A stretch of 64,000 nt of DNA. It comes from Gemmatimonadetes bacterium T265 (GTDB lineage: Bacteria; Gemmatimonadota; Gemmatimonadetes; Gemmatimonadales; Gemmatimonadaceae). Shown here in pieces: positions 18,564-27,947 of this stretch. The DNA lies in the NCBI GenBank assembly GCA_019973575.1, contig BPUI01000005.1:144827-208826 (forward strand), given 5' to 3'. The notes beneath the pieces were generated by a model. It was not told the DNA's origin. It did not search any database and saw only the letters and a list, made by a program, of their open reading frames with translations. Made by a program: the position numbers and the translations under genes. Within the stretch, counting starts at the first letter, position 1. Every line of letters begins with the position of its first letter.

Positions 18564-19129
18564 GACCGGGGCTCTGTCACGTTCGCCTTGCCGAAGAGGT
18601 GTGCGTGTGCGACGGTCCTTGGCAGAAGTGCCGAGCGTGTTAGGACGCGCGCAGGCGGGCCACCGCGGCGCTCAGCCGGTGGCGCCGCGGTGCGCCGACG
18701 CCGGCGACTTGAATCGGCGCATCACCCGTTCGCGTAGGCGCGTGGGCTGGTGCGCCTGTTCGAAGTAATTGTTGCAACGCATCGCCGATCGGACCTGCAT
18801 GGGCTCGACGCTGGTTGACTGCGGAGGCCGTGACAGGGCCGCCGGGTGGCGTCCCAGCGCGTGTCACCGGCAGGGCAGGGCGGGCACGGTGGGACAGCGG
18901 TGAGCGCGTGGTGTTGTGATTTCTTTAGTGGGAGTGAAAACAGCAGGGACCTAGAAGTCCTGTTCTGGGTTCCGCGATCAATACTAAGATTTTCACGCCA
19001 GACGGAGTGCCGCGGGTCGCAGTGCACGGGCGTGCGGATCGCGTTCCCCTGGCGCATACTGGGGCACCTCGCCCAACGACGGAGGCGCGCACCGACGACG
19101 CCTCGCCCCAGACACTCGCCCGCACGTCC
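18564..19129. other. Intergenic region after the injection-system operon
   Basis: This 566-bp stretch holds no gene I can support. It contains the hairpin annotated at 18661. Between about 18900 and 18995 the base composition falls clearly below that of the neighbourhood (runs such as TTTCTTTAGTGGGAGTG and ATACTAAGATTTTCA), which marks the boundary between the injection-system operon and the defence-type genes that follow. An imperfect palindrome around 18943-18962 (CAGGGAC ... GTCCTG) is visible but weak. Confidence 0.5.
18661..18692 (+). terminator. Hairpin after injection-system operon
   Basis: A perfect 11-bp inverted repeat (CACCGCGGCGC at 18661-18671, its complement at 18682-18692) with a 10-base loop. 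There is no T-run after it, so it is a candidate intrinsic terminator only by stem strength and by position about 100 bp after the last eCIS gene. Confidence 0.35.
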
Positions 19130-19684
19130 ATGCTCCCGACCCGCTATCTGCGCGGCCTCGCCGCGACGCCGTTCGACGGGGCGCCCGGGGTGTTCGCCGT
19201 CCCGCACGCCCGCCGTCCCGGCAGTTACCGGTACCTGTGTTCTTACCGCGACGGGCAGCGCGAGAAACCGCGCATCTTCACGCTCCTCGCCCGCTACGGC
19301 CAGCCCGAGCCCCCGGCCGAGTGGGACCTCCATCACGTCGTCGAGGGCCAGCACTTCGCCGACGTCGATTTCCGCGGGGCGTTGCTCACGCTCTACACGG
19401 ACGTGCTGCCGTGTGTGCTGATCCACCAGGCGGAGCACCGGGCATATAACCGCCTGCTGCACGCCCGCGAGACCGACGTGCTGTTCCGCGACGCCCTGCC
19501 GCGCGACGTCGCCGAACGCTCTCGCGCGACCGCCGCCGCATGGCGCGATCCCAAGCGCCGGGGCGAGCTCCGCACCCGCGTGGGGGCCCTTGCGGCACTC
19601 TATCGCGACGCGTACGACGGCGACCCTGTCCTCCAGCACGTCGCGCAGAATGTGCTGGACGAGGCGCTCGCGCAGCTGCCGTAA
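19130..19684 (+). CDS. Hypothetical protein with HNH-like histidine pattern
   Basis: A 184-residue protein that I do not recognise as a named family. The central part, about residues 66 to 110, reads EWDLHHVVEGQHFADVDF followed by PCVLIHQAEHRAYNRLLH. The HH pair on a predicted strand, then two further histidines and an asparagine on a helix, resembles the metal-binding core of HNH (beta-beta-alpha-metal) nucleases but lacks the usual zinc cysteines. The C-terminal 70 residues are helical. ATG 19130 is chosen because upstream in-frame sequence is not protein-like. It lies just upstream of the Xre/RES pair on the same strand with a 170-bp gap, so it is probably a separate unit. Confidence 0.6.
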   Translation: MLPTRYLRGLAATPFDGAPGVFAVPHARRPGSYRYLCSYRDGQREKPRIFTLLARYGQPEPPAEWDLHHVVEGQHFADVDFRGALLTLYTDVLPCVLIHQAEHRAYNRLLHARETDVLFRDALPRDVAERSRATAAAWRDPKRRGELRTRVGALAALYRDAYDGDPVLQHVAQNVLDEALAQLP

Positions 19685-19782
19685 TCCGCCGATCTCCCCT
19701 GGCAGACAGGCGACCCGCCCGCGATCCCGCACGTCCCCGCGCGGCAGACGCCAGTCACACCCCCTGGCACACCGCCGGACAC

Positions 19783-19810
19783 TTGACCGGGCATTCTGAC
19801 GGGCGATACT
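19783..19810 (+). promoter_or_regulatory. Candidate promoter of the Xre/RES toxin-antitoxin operon
   Basis: TTGACC (19783-19788) and GATACT (19805-19810) are spaced by 16 bp, 45 bp before the antitoxin ATG. A small inverted repeat CTCTC-CATC-GAGAG overlaps the probable transcription start, a plausible operator for autoregulation by the toxin-antitoxin complex. Read by eye only. Confidence 0.4.
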
Positions 19811-19854
19811 CTCCATCGAGAGGCCGCGTTGACCCGCCCCCGTCCGGAGAACCC

Positions 19855-20235
19855 ATGGCTATCGCCGATCCCATCGCCCGTAAGCGTCAGCACGATACGA
19901 AGGTCGCCGCCGCGACGGTCGCGTGGGCGAATGAGACGCTGGCCCTCACCTTCGGGGAGATCGGGGCCGTGGTCGACGCCGACGAGCGCACGGTCCGGCG
20001 CTGGCGGGGCAGCGAGGTCGCGCCGCGCACGCGGCACCAGGCGAGCCTCGAAGCCCTCGTCGACCTGCGGCACTTGCTCGAGCAGGTGTTCGAGACCCCG
20101 GCGGCCGCGGCGGCGTGGCTCGAGACGCCGCTCCGCGGGCTGGGCGGGCACACGCCGCTCGCGCGCGTGCGCCGCGGGCGCCTGCAGGAGGTCGTCGACG
20201 TGCTGGCCACCATGGAGTCCGGCGCGTTCGTCTAA
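19855..20235 (+). CDS. Antitoxin of RES-type toxin, Xre/MbcA/ParS family (DUF2384)
   Basis: A 126-residue antitoxin. Residues about 28 to 55 are an Xre-like helix-turn-helix (LTFGEIGAVVDADERTVRRWR), and residues 65 to 120 are the MbcA/ParS toxin-binding domain with the tell-tale AAAAWLETPLRGLGGHTPL phrase, in which such proteins normally have W-x-x-x-P-x-x-x-L-x-G-x-x-P. It binds and inhibits the RES toxin encoded 18 bp downstream and is expected to repress the shared promoter. Start at ATG 19855. The pairing with the next gene makes the assignment strong. Confidence 0.9.
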   Translation: MAIADPIARKRQHDTKVAAATVAWANETLALTFGEIGAVVDADERTVRRWRGSEVAPRTRHQASLEALVDLRHLLEQVFETPAAAAAWLETPLRGLGGHTPLARVRRGRLQEVVDVLATMESGAFV

Positions 20236-20253
20236 CAGTGAGCAGGACGCTCG

Positions 20254-20805
20254 GTGACCCGATTTCGGGGGCTGGTGTGGCGCCACGTCCCGGTCGGCGC
20301 CGAGCCCCTGCACCTGGGCTGGATCCTGAAGGCGGCGCGCGGGCGCTGGAACACGCGGAGGCCACGGATGCCCTGCCTTTACACCGCGCTCACCCCCGAG
20401 GGCGCCATCGCGGAGCTCGAAAAGCACGCCGCCCTGTTCGGTGGGCCCACGCGCCGCGACCTCGTCTCGGTTCAGGTGGCCGTCGACGGCGTCCTCGACC
20501 TCACGTACGGCCGCACGCGGGCGCGATGGGGAATCGATCTCGCGACACTCACGAGCGACACCCCGGCCGACCTCGCGGCGTGTCGGGCGCTCGCGCGCCG
20601 CGCAGTGCTCGGCGGCGATGTCGGCGGCGCGTACGGGGCCGTCCTCGCGCCGTCAGCGGCCCTCGACGGGGGCGTGAATCTGATCGTCTATGTCGAGCAC
20701 ACGGGGCATCTGCGCGAGGTAACGAACGGACCCGACCGCGTGCCGATTTCGCCCGGGCACCGCTGGACGGCGGAGCCCGCGGCAATGCGTCATCGGGATC
20801 GCTGA
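20254..20805 (+). CDS. RES-domain toxin (NAD+-degrading)
   Basis: A 183-residue RES toxin from GTG 20254. The three residues that name the family are present: Arg31 in GRWN, Glu in AELEKH (residue 54 or 56) and Ser134 in LAPSAAL. Known RES toxins of this kind (MbcT, PP_2433) degrade NAD+ by phosphorolysis or hydrolysis, which stops growth. The preceding gene encodes the matching Xre-type antitoxin. The pair sits immediately upstream of the CRISPR-Cas operon on the same strand, with 257 bp between toxin stop and cas3. It appears intact. Confidence 0.9.
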   Translation: MTRFRGLVWRHVPVGAEPLHLGWILKAARGRWNTRRPRMPCLYTALTPEGAIAELEKHAALFGGPTRRDLVSVQVAVDGVLDLTYGRTRARWGIDLATLTSDTPADLAACRALARRAVLGGDVGGAYGAVLAPSAALDGGVNLIVYVEHTGHLREVTNGPDRVPISPGHRWTAEPAAMRHRDR

Positions 20806-21062
20806 CCATCTCCGCCGAGGTTCGGCGGGTGATTGCCGCGCTGCCCCGACTACGTGACTTGGGAGCCGGAACCGCTCCTACTACCGATGAGCCACGGGCG
20901 GCGCGGATGCCCGTGCTTTGCCGAGACGTCGGGTCTCGACGGGTGGACGTCTCAGCATGGCCAGCGTGGCAGCCATGTCGTGGCGACTTGCGCTGACGTG
21001 CGCTCAACGTCACAGTTGCAGCGCCGATCCGGTCGTCGGTTCCTCCTTTTTTCCTCTCCCGC

Positions 21063-23753
21063 GTGCTTCACGCTGCGCCTCCGGCAGCCGTTATTTGGGG
21101 AAAGCTGGCGCACGACGCGGGCGGTCGAGTCGTCCGAGAGCAAGCGCTGACGGCACATTGTCGTGACGTCGCGGCGGTGTTCCGCGCGCTCTTGGAGGTC
21201 CCCGGGATCGCGGGTCGCCTAGCGCGAATGACAGGTTGTCGCGATCTCGACGTGGTCACGCGCGCCCGCCTCGCGTACCTCGTGCATCTGCACGACTGCG
21301 GGAAGGTGAACGTCGGCTTCCAAGCGCGCCGCGACCGTGGAGCTCCACGCGTTGGTCACATCGCACCACTCGCCGCGATCGTGGGCGATGCGGCCGATCC
21401 CGACCTGAGCGCCGCCGCGTTCTCCGCGCTCCGGGGAGAACGGCTCGCGTCGTGGGTGTACCCGGCCAGCCGGGGTGCCCTGCTCGACGCCGTGTTCTCC
21501 CATCACGGTCGCCCGTGGGCGCGCACTGACGTCCGCGCGCAGGATCGGCGGCACTGGCGCTCCTCGCTCGACGGCTACGATCCAATACGCGCACTTGCCG
21601 CGCTGCGCGCCGACGCGGACGCATTTCTTCCGGGTGCTCACACGACAGGCGCGCCGTCGCTGCCCGAGTCGGAGGGCTTCGTTCACGCGTTCGCCGGCCT
21701 CATCCAACTCGCCGACTGGATTGCGTCGTCGGATTGGGAGCATGCGCCAGACGATGACGGCCGTCGGGCGTGGGCGGCCTCGCGGCTGCGCGAGATCGGG
21801 CTCGACCCCGAACCGTGGCGCTCGCGGCTGTGTGCCGCGGGGCTCCCGTCGTTCGAGGCAATTTTCAGCTACCCGCCACACCCGCACCAGCGCGAGGCGG
21901 GCACCGCGCCCGGGCAGCTCGTCGTTGTGGAGTCGGAGACGGGCTCCGGGAAGACGGAAGCGGCGTTGTGGCGGTTCGCCACGCTGTTTGCACGGGGGGC
22001 GGTGGACGGGCTGTATTTCGCACTCCCGACGCGCACGGCCGCGGTCCAGCTCCACCAACGGGTCGAACGATTCGCGCGCGCGCTCTGGCCCGACGACCCG
22101 CCGCCCGTGGTGCTCGCCGTCCCAGGGTACCTGGACCGCGCAACTCGGCGCGTGTCTGCGGGCGAGCTGCCCGTGGCGACGGACCGCATGGATGACGCCG
22201 AGCGCGACGAGCGGCGCGCGCCGGTGTGGGCGAGCGAGCACCCGAAGCGCTACTTCGCGGCGATGCTCTCGGTGGGCACCGTGGACCAGGCGCTCCTCGC
22301 CGCGCTCCGGGTCAAGCACGCGCACCTGCGCGGCGCGGCACTCATGCGCCACCTGCTCGTCGTCGACGAGGTGCACGCGTCGGACGCCTACATACGGCGG
22401 GTGCTCGGTCACCTGCTCCGCGACCACGTGGACGCCGGCGGACACGCCGTGCTGCTCTCGGCCACGTTAGGCGCGAAGGCCCGCCGGCAGTTCCTCACCG
22501 AGGCCGGCGGCGGGCGCGTCGCGGACGACGTCGTGCCCAGCCTGCGGGACGCGGCCGCGACGCCCTACCCGCTGCTCTCCCTCGGCGCGCCGGACGGGCC
22601 GCCGCTGCCGATCGCGGCGATGAGTACCGACAAGGCCGTGACGATGGAACTGCGCGAGTGGCTTGACGATCCTGCCGCCATCGCCGGCGCGGCGCTCGAT
22701 GCGGCGCGCGCGGGTGCGAAGGTGCTCGTCGTGCGCAACACGGTCGATGGAGCGGTGGCGGTGCAACGCGCGCTCGAAGCCGCCGCGGCTACGGACGACG
22801 CTATGGTGTTCCGCGTCCGCGGCGTCGCCACCCTCCACCACGGCCGGTTCGCCCGCGCCGACCGGCAGCTGCTTGACGCAGCCGTCGAAGCGACGGTGGG
22901 CCGCACACGACCCCGAGGTGGCGTGGTCGTCGTGGGCACACAAACGCTCGAACAGTCGCTCGACCTCGACGCCGATTTGCTGGTCACGGACCTGTGCCCG
23001 GCCGACGTGCTGCTGCAGCGCCTCGGCCGGCTGCACCGGCACGCGACGGACCGCACCGGGAATCCTCGCGTGCGCCCCGAGCCGTACCGCGGTGCGCGGG
23101 CCGTGGTGCTCGTCCCCGCCGGCGGGCTCGCGCCGTTCCTGCGCCCCGGCCGTCCGGGCGGGTTATCCCGCCACGGGCTCGGCCACCGCATCGTGGACGG
23201 CGTACCACAGGGGGTCTACCGTGACCTCACCGTGCTCGAGGCGACGCGGCGGCTCGTCGCCGACCACGGCACCTGGCGCATCCCGGCGGTGAACCGCGCA
23301 CTGGTGGAGGGCGCATTGCACGACGACGCCGTCGAGGCGCTCATTGCAGGGATGCCCGAGCCGGAGCGCGAGGCCTGGCGGGCACACCGCAATGCGGTTG
23401 AGGGCAGCGCGCTCGCCGATGGACAGGTCGCCGCGGACGGGTTGCTGTGGCGAAGCCGCCCGCTCATGGAAGAACCCAACACCCGGTTCGACGACCGCCT
23501 CGTCACGCGGCTCGGCGCTGACGACCGGCTGGTCGACCTACCGTCAGCGAGTGTCGGACCCCTCGGCGAGCTTGTGGACCGGTTGGTCGTGCCCAGCTGG
23601 ATGGCGCGCGGCCTCCCACCAAATAACGACGTGCCGGTTGCGGTCACGCGCGAGCCCGAGGGCCGAGCGCCTGGGGCACGACTGCAGGTGCAGGTGGGGG
23701 ACCTCGCATTCATCTACGACCGCCACGGCCTGCGCCGGGCGGAGGAGGCGTGA
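21063..23753 (+). CDS. cas3: Cas3 helicase-nuclease, type I-E
   Basis: An 896-residue single-chain Cas3. The N-terminal HD nuclease has AHCRDVAAVF near residue 31 and HLHDCGKVNVGFQ near residue 75. The SF2 helicase follows with Walker A ETGSGKTEA (about 290), the Walker B variant LVVDEVHASDAY (about 430), SATLGAKAR, and motif VI in VLLQRLGRLHRH (about 650). Cas3 is recruited by Cascade after target binding and shreds the displaced strand. GTG 21063 is the first start that gives the usual WGKLAHD opening. Its stop overlaps the ATG of cas8e, so it is first gene of the cas operon. The gap upstream carries no clear promoter. Confidence 0.95.
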   Translation: MLHAAPPAAVIWGKLAHDAGGRVVREQALTAHCRDVAAVFRALLEVPGIAGRLARMTGCRDLDVVTRARLAYLVHLHDCGKVNVGFQARRDRGAPRVGHIAPLAAIVGDAADPDLSAAAFSALRGERLASWVYPASRGALLDAVFSHHGRPWARTDVRAQDRRHWRSSLDGYDPIRALAALRADADAFLPGAHTTGAPSLPESEGFVHAFAGLIQLADWIASSDWEHAPDDDGRRAWAASRLREIGLDPEPWRSRLCAAGLPSFEAIFSYPPHPHQREAGTAPGQLVVVESETGSGKTEAALWRFATLFARGAVDGLYFALPTRTAAVQLHQRVERFARALWPDDPPPVVLAVPGYLDRATRRVSAGELPVATDRMDDAERDERRAPVWASEHPKRYFAAMLSVGTVDQALLAALRVKHAHLRGAALMRHLLVVDEVHASDAYIRRVLGHLLRDHVDAGGHAVLLSATLGAKARRQFLTEAGGGRVADDVVPSLRDAAATPYPLLSLGAPDGPPLPIAAMSTDKAVTMELREWLDDPAAIAGAALDAARAGAKVLVVRNTVDGAVAVQRALEAAAATDDAMVFRVRGVATLHHGRFARADRQLLDAAVEATVGRTRPRGGVVVVGTQTLEQSLDLDADLLVTDLCPADVLLQRLGRLHRHATDRTGNPRVRPEPYRGARAVVLVPAGGLAPFLRPGRPGGLSRHGLGHRIVDGVPQGVYRDLTVLEATRRLVADHGTWRIPAVNRALVEGALHDDAVEALIAGMPEPEREAWRAHRNAVEGSALADGQVAADGLLWRSRPLMEEPNTRFDDRLVTRLGADDRLVDLPSASVGPLGELVDRLVVPSWMARGLPPNNDVPVAVTREPEGRAPGARLQVQVGDLAFIYDRHGLRRAEEA

Positions 23754-25357
23754 TGGCGGACGCGGTACGCTACAAGCTGCTGGACGAGCCGCTACTCTCG
23801 GCCGCGGATGCGGTCGGGCGGCAGCGGGAGCAGCTGTCATTACCGGCGCTCTACGCGGCGCTGGTGCGCGGCACCGTGAGCGACTTCCCCGCCGTGCGCC
23901 CGCATCAGCGGCACGTGTGGCACGCGTTCCTCGTGCAGGTGGGAGCGCTTGCACTGCACGGGGCTCGCCTAACGGACCCGCCTGACGACGCCGACGCCTG
24001 GCGTGCGCTCCTCCTCGCGCTCACGCCGGACGACCCGGACGCGTCCGCGTGGTCGCTGGTGGCGCCGCCCGCGCGGCCGGCGCTGCTCCAGCCGCCGGTC
24101 CCAGGGGGCGATGTCTCAGCGTTCAAGCGCGTGGACACGGCCGACGGACTCGACATGCTCGTGACCGCGAAGAACCACGACGTGAAGCGCGCGTTGATGA
24201 ACGCCGCGCGCCCGGAACACTGGGTGTATGCGCTCGTCAGCCTGCAGACGCAGGAAGGCTTCCTCGGTGCCGGCAACTACGGCGTGAGTCGCATGAATGG
24301 CGGCTTCGCCAGCCGCCCGGGATTTGGTGTCGCGCCTTCCACGCGCCCCGGCGACCGGCTCACGCGTGACCTGCGGCGCCTCCTCGCCCTGCGGACGCGC
24401 ATACTCGACGATCACTCGTTCTTCCCGGCGACCGGCGGCCGCGGGCTGGTGTGGCTCGCGCCGTGGGACGGCAAGACCTCGCTCCCACCCACAGCCCTCG
24501 ATCCCTTCTACGTCGAGGTCTGCCGGCGCATCCGGCTTACCGCCGACCCGCACACGGGCGCGCTCTCCGCGCTTGCGGCCGGGTCGGCCGCCGCGCGCGT
24601 GGACGCGAAAGCACTCAGTGGGCGGACGGGTGACCCATGGACGCCACTGATGCCGGACGGAGACGGTCGCAAGGCGCTCACCGTGGACGCGGGCGGGCTG
24701 ACGTACAAGCGGCTCGTCCCACTTCTCTTTCCCACCCCGTCCGATCCGAAGGCCCCTGTCCGCGCGCCGCTGCAGGAGGTCACGGCCGACGATGCCGACC
24801 AGGGGCTCGCAGTCGTTGCCCGGGCCGTGGTGCGCGGCCAGGGAAAGACCGAAGGGTTCCACGAACGACGCATCCCCGTGTCGCGCACCATGCGTCCGTT
24901 CTTCGGCCCGGTGATCGCCAGCGACGCCGCGGCCAAGCTGGCGAGCGATCGCGTGGAGCAGGTAGGGCTGTTCGCGCGCAAGGTGCTCTACCCCGCGGCG
25001 CTCGCCGTGTACACCGCCGCGCCGAGCAGCACCGAGCGCGCGCGGGACGATGACACGGCCAAGGCGCGGGCCGGCACCGCCGTCGGCCAGCTCGACGCGC
25101 GGGTAGACGCGACGTTCTTCGCCGACCTCGACGCGGAGCTGGCCGTGCGCGACGACCGCGAGGCTGCGGTCGCCGAGCGCACTCGCTGGCTCCTGCAACT
25201 TCGCGATGGTGGCCGCGCCGTGTTGCGCGACGTGTTGGACACCGCCCCCAGCGCCGCCATGCGCCACCACCGGACGCGCGTCCGCGCTCTCCGACGCTTC
25301 GACGCCGCCTTCCGCTACTATTTCGGCGAGCACGTTCAGCCGAAGCCGGGCGCCTAA
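23753..25357 (+). CDS. cas8e: Cascade large subunit Cas8e (Cse1/CasA)
   Basis: A 534-residue Cse1/CasA, the Cascade subunit that reads the PAM and recruits Cas3. Family features: KLLDEPLL opening, PHQRHVWHAFLVQV, the RALMNAARPEHWVYALVSLQTQEGF region with the L1-type loop, and the late helical bundle (LLQLRDGGRAVLRDVLD). Length is close to the 500 residues typical of Cse1. ATG 23753 overlaps the cas3 stop; a GTG one codon earlier is possible. The stop TAA lies in a GCCTAAC motif. The next gene begins 18 bp later. Confidence 0.93.
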   Translation: MADAVRYKLLDEPLLSAADAVGRQREQLSLPALYAALVRGTVSDFPAVRPHQRHVWHAFLVQVGALALHGARLTDPPDDADAWRALLLALTPDDPDASAWSLVAPPARPALLQPPVPGGDVSAFKRVDTADGLDMLVTAKNHDVKRALMNAARPEHWVYALVSLQTQEGFLGAGNYGVSRMNGGFASRPGFGVAPSTRPGDRLTRDLRRLLALRTRILDDHSFFPATGGRGLVWLAPWDGKTSLPPTALDPFYVEVCRRIRLTADPHTGALSALAAGSAAARVDAKALSGRTGDPWTPLMPDGDGRKALTVDAGGLTYKRLVPLLFPTPSDPKAPVRAPLQEVTADDADQGLAVVARAVVRGQGKTEGFHERRIPVSRTMRPFFGPVIASDAAAKLASDRVEQVGLFARKVLYPAALAVYTAAPSSTERARDDDTAKARAGTAVGQLDARVDATFFADLDAELAVRDDREAAVAERTRWLLQLRDGGRAVLRDVLDTAPSAAMRHHRTRVRALRRFDAAFRYYFGEHVQPKPGA

Positions 25358-25375
25358 CGCGTATTCCCCCACATT

Positions 25376-25936
25376 ATGCCCGCGCCCATGCCCGCGCCGT
25401 CGACTCCGCGGACCGCGCCCGACAACCCCGACCGCCGGCACCTCGCCCGCGTCGCCCGCCGTCTCGCCGATCCGGAGCTCGGCACCGGCGCGCTGGCTAG
25501 CATCCGCCGCGGCGACCCGGCGACGGTGAGCCGGCAGCCCACCTACCACCGCCTGCTCCGCGAGCTCGACGACGCGGCTCTCGCCGCCGACGGCGCGCTG
25601 CGCTGGGCAGCCGCCGTGCACGTGCTGGCGATGCTCGCCCGACCTGGCGTCGCCCCGCCCGCCCGCCCGGCCGGCGAGGCGCTTGCCGCGGCCGGTTACC
25701 CCGAATCGCGTCTCGCGCGCCTGCTCGCCAGTCGGGACGATGCCTTCCGCGATCAGGCCGTGCTCGCCGCGCGATTCCTCCACAGCCGCGACGAGGCATG
25801 TTCGCCCCTCGACCTCGCCGAGCTGGCACTGGTCGAGGGGCTCCGCGAGCGGCGCGCGGACCAACTTCGCCACCGCCTCGCGCGGGGCTACTACCAGGTG
25901 TTCGACGCGGCGCCTGCCACACCCGCGAAAGACTGA
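25376..25936 (+). CDS. cse2: Cascade small subunit Cse2 (CasB)
   Basis: A 186-residue Cse2/CasB, present as a dimer along the belly of Cascade. It is all-helical, with the pattern GALASIRRGDPATVSRQPTYHRLL and a C-terminal LARGYYQVFD. The sequence is weakly conserved in this family, so the call rests partly on its place between cas8e and cas7e. The first 20 residues are Pro/Ala-rich, so a start a few codons downstream is possible. Spacing to cas7e is 9 bp. Confidence 0.88.
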   Translation: MPAPMPAPSTPRTAPDNPDRRHLARVARRLADPELGTGALASIRRGDPATVSRQPTYHRLLRELDDAALAADGALRWAAAVHVLAMLARPGVAPPARPAGEALAAAGYPESRLARLLASRDDAFRDQAVLAARFLHSRDEACSPLDLAELALVEGLRERRADQLRHRLARGYYQVFDAAPATPAKD

Positions 25937-25945
25937 TTCCCATTC

Positions 25946-27181
25946 ATGCCTAACGCCTTCCCCTCCATGCCCGCGCCGCGCTTCCTGCAGGTCCACACGC
26001 TCACGTCGTACCCTGGCGTGCTCCTCAACCGCGATGATGCGGGGCTGGCCAAGCGCCTACCCTACGGTGGCACGGTGCGCACGCGTGTCTCGTCGCAGTG
26101 TCTCAAGCGGCACTGGCGCATCGCCCGCGGTAACGAGTGGGGGCTCGACCAGACGGGCGCTCCGCTCTCGACGCGGTCGCGCGAGGTGTTCGAGTACGCC
26201 ATCCGGCCGCGGCTCGTTGAGCAGCTGCCAGCCGCAGACGCGGCGGCCATCGACACCGCCGGGCTCGCGCTCTCCAAGGCACTGTACGGCGAGAAGGCCG
26301 AGCAGGTGCGGAGCCGCCAGGCGCTGCTGCTCGGCTGGCGCGAGATCGAGTATCTCACCCGTCTGATCGCCGATGTGGTGCGTGGTGCGGATTCCGCAGA
26401 CGAGGCGGGGAAGGCCGTGACCGCCCTGTTCAAGAACAAGGATGCCCGGGCCAACCTCTCAGCCATGAAGGACGCGGCGGGCGACCTCGCGAGCGGGCTG
26501 GAGGCAGCGCTGTTCGGCCGCATGGTCACGTCGGACCCGGCGGCGAACACCGATGCAGCCATTCACGTGGCCCACGCGTTCACCGTGCACCACCAGGAGT
26601 CCGAGACGGACTACTTCACTGTCGTGGACGATCTGCGGACGCAAGACGACGCGCAGGACGCGGGCTCCGCCGGCATTTTCGACACGGAGCTGACGTCAGG
26701 CCTGTTCTACGGCTATATCGTCGTGGACGTCCCGCTGCTCGTTGCCAACATCACCGGCAAGAACGTCGAGCGTTGGGCCGACACCGAGGTAGATCGCGGG
26801 CTTCCTGCGAAGGTGGTCGAGCACCTGTTGCACCTCGTCGCCACCGTGTCGCCCGGCGCCAAGAAGGGCTCCACCGCCCCGTACGCGTGGACACAGTGCA
26901 TGCTCGTCGAGGTGGGCGCGCGCCAGCCGCGCACCCTCGCGTCGGCCTTCGAGCAGGCCGTGCGCGCCACGCCCCAGCGTTCACTCTCGCAGGCTGGCGA
27001 GGAGGCACTGTTCGACCGGCTCGCCGCCTTCGACCGTGCCTATGGCGCGCGCGAGGCGCGGTGTTTCCTCTCCCTCGCCCCGGAGGAGCGACCCGGGGCG
27101 CGAGGCCCGCTCGCGCTCGACGAGCTGGCACGGTGGGCTGCCGAGACGGTCGCGCACGCCGACGCCGCGCTCCGGAGCTGA
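25946..27181 (+). CDS. cas7: Cascade backbone subunit Cas7e (Cse4/CasC)
   Basis: A 411-residue Cas7e, six copies of which form the crRNA-binding backbone. The N-terminus is diagnostic: FLQVHTLTSYPGVLLNRDDAGLAKRLPYGG and TRVSSQCLKRHWR. The middle has VTSDPAANTDAAIHVAHAFTVH followed by the SGIFDTELTSGLFYGYIVVD-type segment and AYAWTQ-like residues near 315. Length is slightly above the E. coli protein (363). ATG 25946 begins within a GCCTAAC motif. No damage is visible. Confidence 0.95.
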   Translation: MPNAFPSMPAPRFLQVHTLTSYPGVLLNRDDAGLAKRLPYGGTVRTRVSSQCLKRHWRIARGNEWGLDQTGAPLSTRSREVFEYAIRPRLVEQLPAADAAAIDTAGLALSKALYGEKAEQVRSRQALLLGWREIEYLTRLIADVVRGADSADEAGKAVTALFKNKDARANLSAMKDAAGDLASGLEAALFGRMVTSDPAANTDAAIHVAHAFTVHHQESETDYFTVVDDLRTQDDAQDAGSAGIFDTELTSGLFYGYIVVDVPLLVANITGKNVERWADTEVDRGLPAKVVEHLLHLVATVSPGAKKGSTAPYAWTQCMLVEVGARQPRTLASAFEQAVRATPQRSLSQAGEEALFDRLAAFDRAYGAREARCFLSLAPEERPGARGPLALDELARWAAETVAHADAALRS

Positions 27182-27185
27182 GCCC

Positions 27186-27947
27186 GTGCATCGCCATCTC
27201 GTGCTGCGCCTCGAAGCGCCGCTCATGGCGTTCGGCGGCGTGATGATCGACCGGCTCGGCCCCGTGCGCGACACGCCGTCGGCGTCGACCGTCACCGGCC
27301 TCCTCGCCAACGCGCTCGGCGTGTACCGGTGGGAGGCGGCGCGCCTCGACCGGCTGCAGGAGCGTCTCGTCTTCGGCTGCCGCGTAGACCGGCGTGGGCG
27401 CCGCTTTACCGAGTTTCAGACGGCGCAGTTAGGCGCGGACGACCGCGGGTGGACGACGCGTGGGCGACCCGAGGGGCGGGCCGGCGGCGTCAACACCTAC
27501 GCCAGCCCGCACATCCGCGAGCGCGACCACGACGCCGACGCGCGCGTGATTGTCGCCGTGCGCCTGCTCGCCGCGGCCGAACCGCCCACGCTCGACGACC
27601 TCGCGCGCGCGCTCGACGAGCCGGCGCGCCCGCTCTTCCTGGGCCGAAAGCCATGCCTCCCAGCGGCGCCGCTCTTCGCCGGCTTCGTCGAGGCCGCGAC
27701 CGTGTACGACGCCCTGCTCGCGGCACCCATCGCCGACTCCGTGCCGGCGCGGCGCGCCCCGTCGCGGCCACCCGTAGATCCGAGTCTGTTGCTCGTCGTT
27801 CCGGCGGAGGAGCCGTGTCCGCCCGGTTTCCGCGCAACGCAGGCGTGCGAGCGCCGCGACTGGGCGGCCGGCGTGCACGCGGGCGACGTGACCACATTTC
27901 ACGGGCACGTACCGCGTGAGCGTCTCACCCCGCAGGAGGCAGCGTGA
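27186..27947 (+). CDS. cas5e: Cascade subunit Cas5e (CasD)
   Basis: A 253-residue Cas5e that caps the crRNA 5' handle in Cascade. Start GTG 27186 gives the standard opening HRHLVLRLEAPLMAFGGVMID, followed by RDTPSASTVTGLLANALG and the YRW motif. Later segments are FTEFQTAQLG and a C-terminal RERLTPQEAA. It begins four bases after the cas7e stop and ends in a 4-bp GTGA overlap with cas6e, so the Cascade genes are tightly coupled. Confident family call. Confidence 0.93.
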   Translation: MHRHLVLRLEAPLMAFGGVMIDRLGPVRDTPSASTVTGLLANALGVYRWEAARLDRLQERLVFGCRVDRRGRRFTEFQTAQLGADDRGWTTRGRPEGRAGGVNTYASPHIRERDHDADARVIVAVRLLAAAEPPTLDDLARALDEPARPLFLGRKPCLPAAPLFAGFVEAATVYDALLAAPIADSVPARRAPSRPPVDPSLLLVVPAEEPCPPGFRATQACERRDWAAGVHAGDVTTFHGHVPRERLTPQEAA

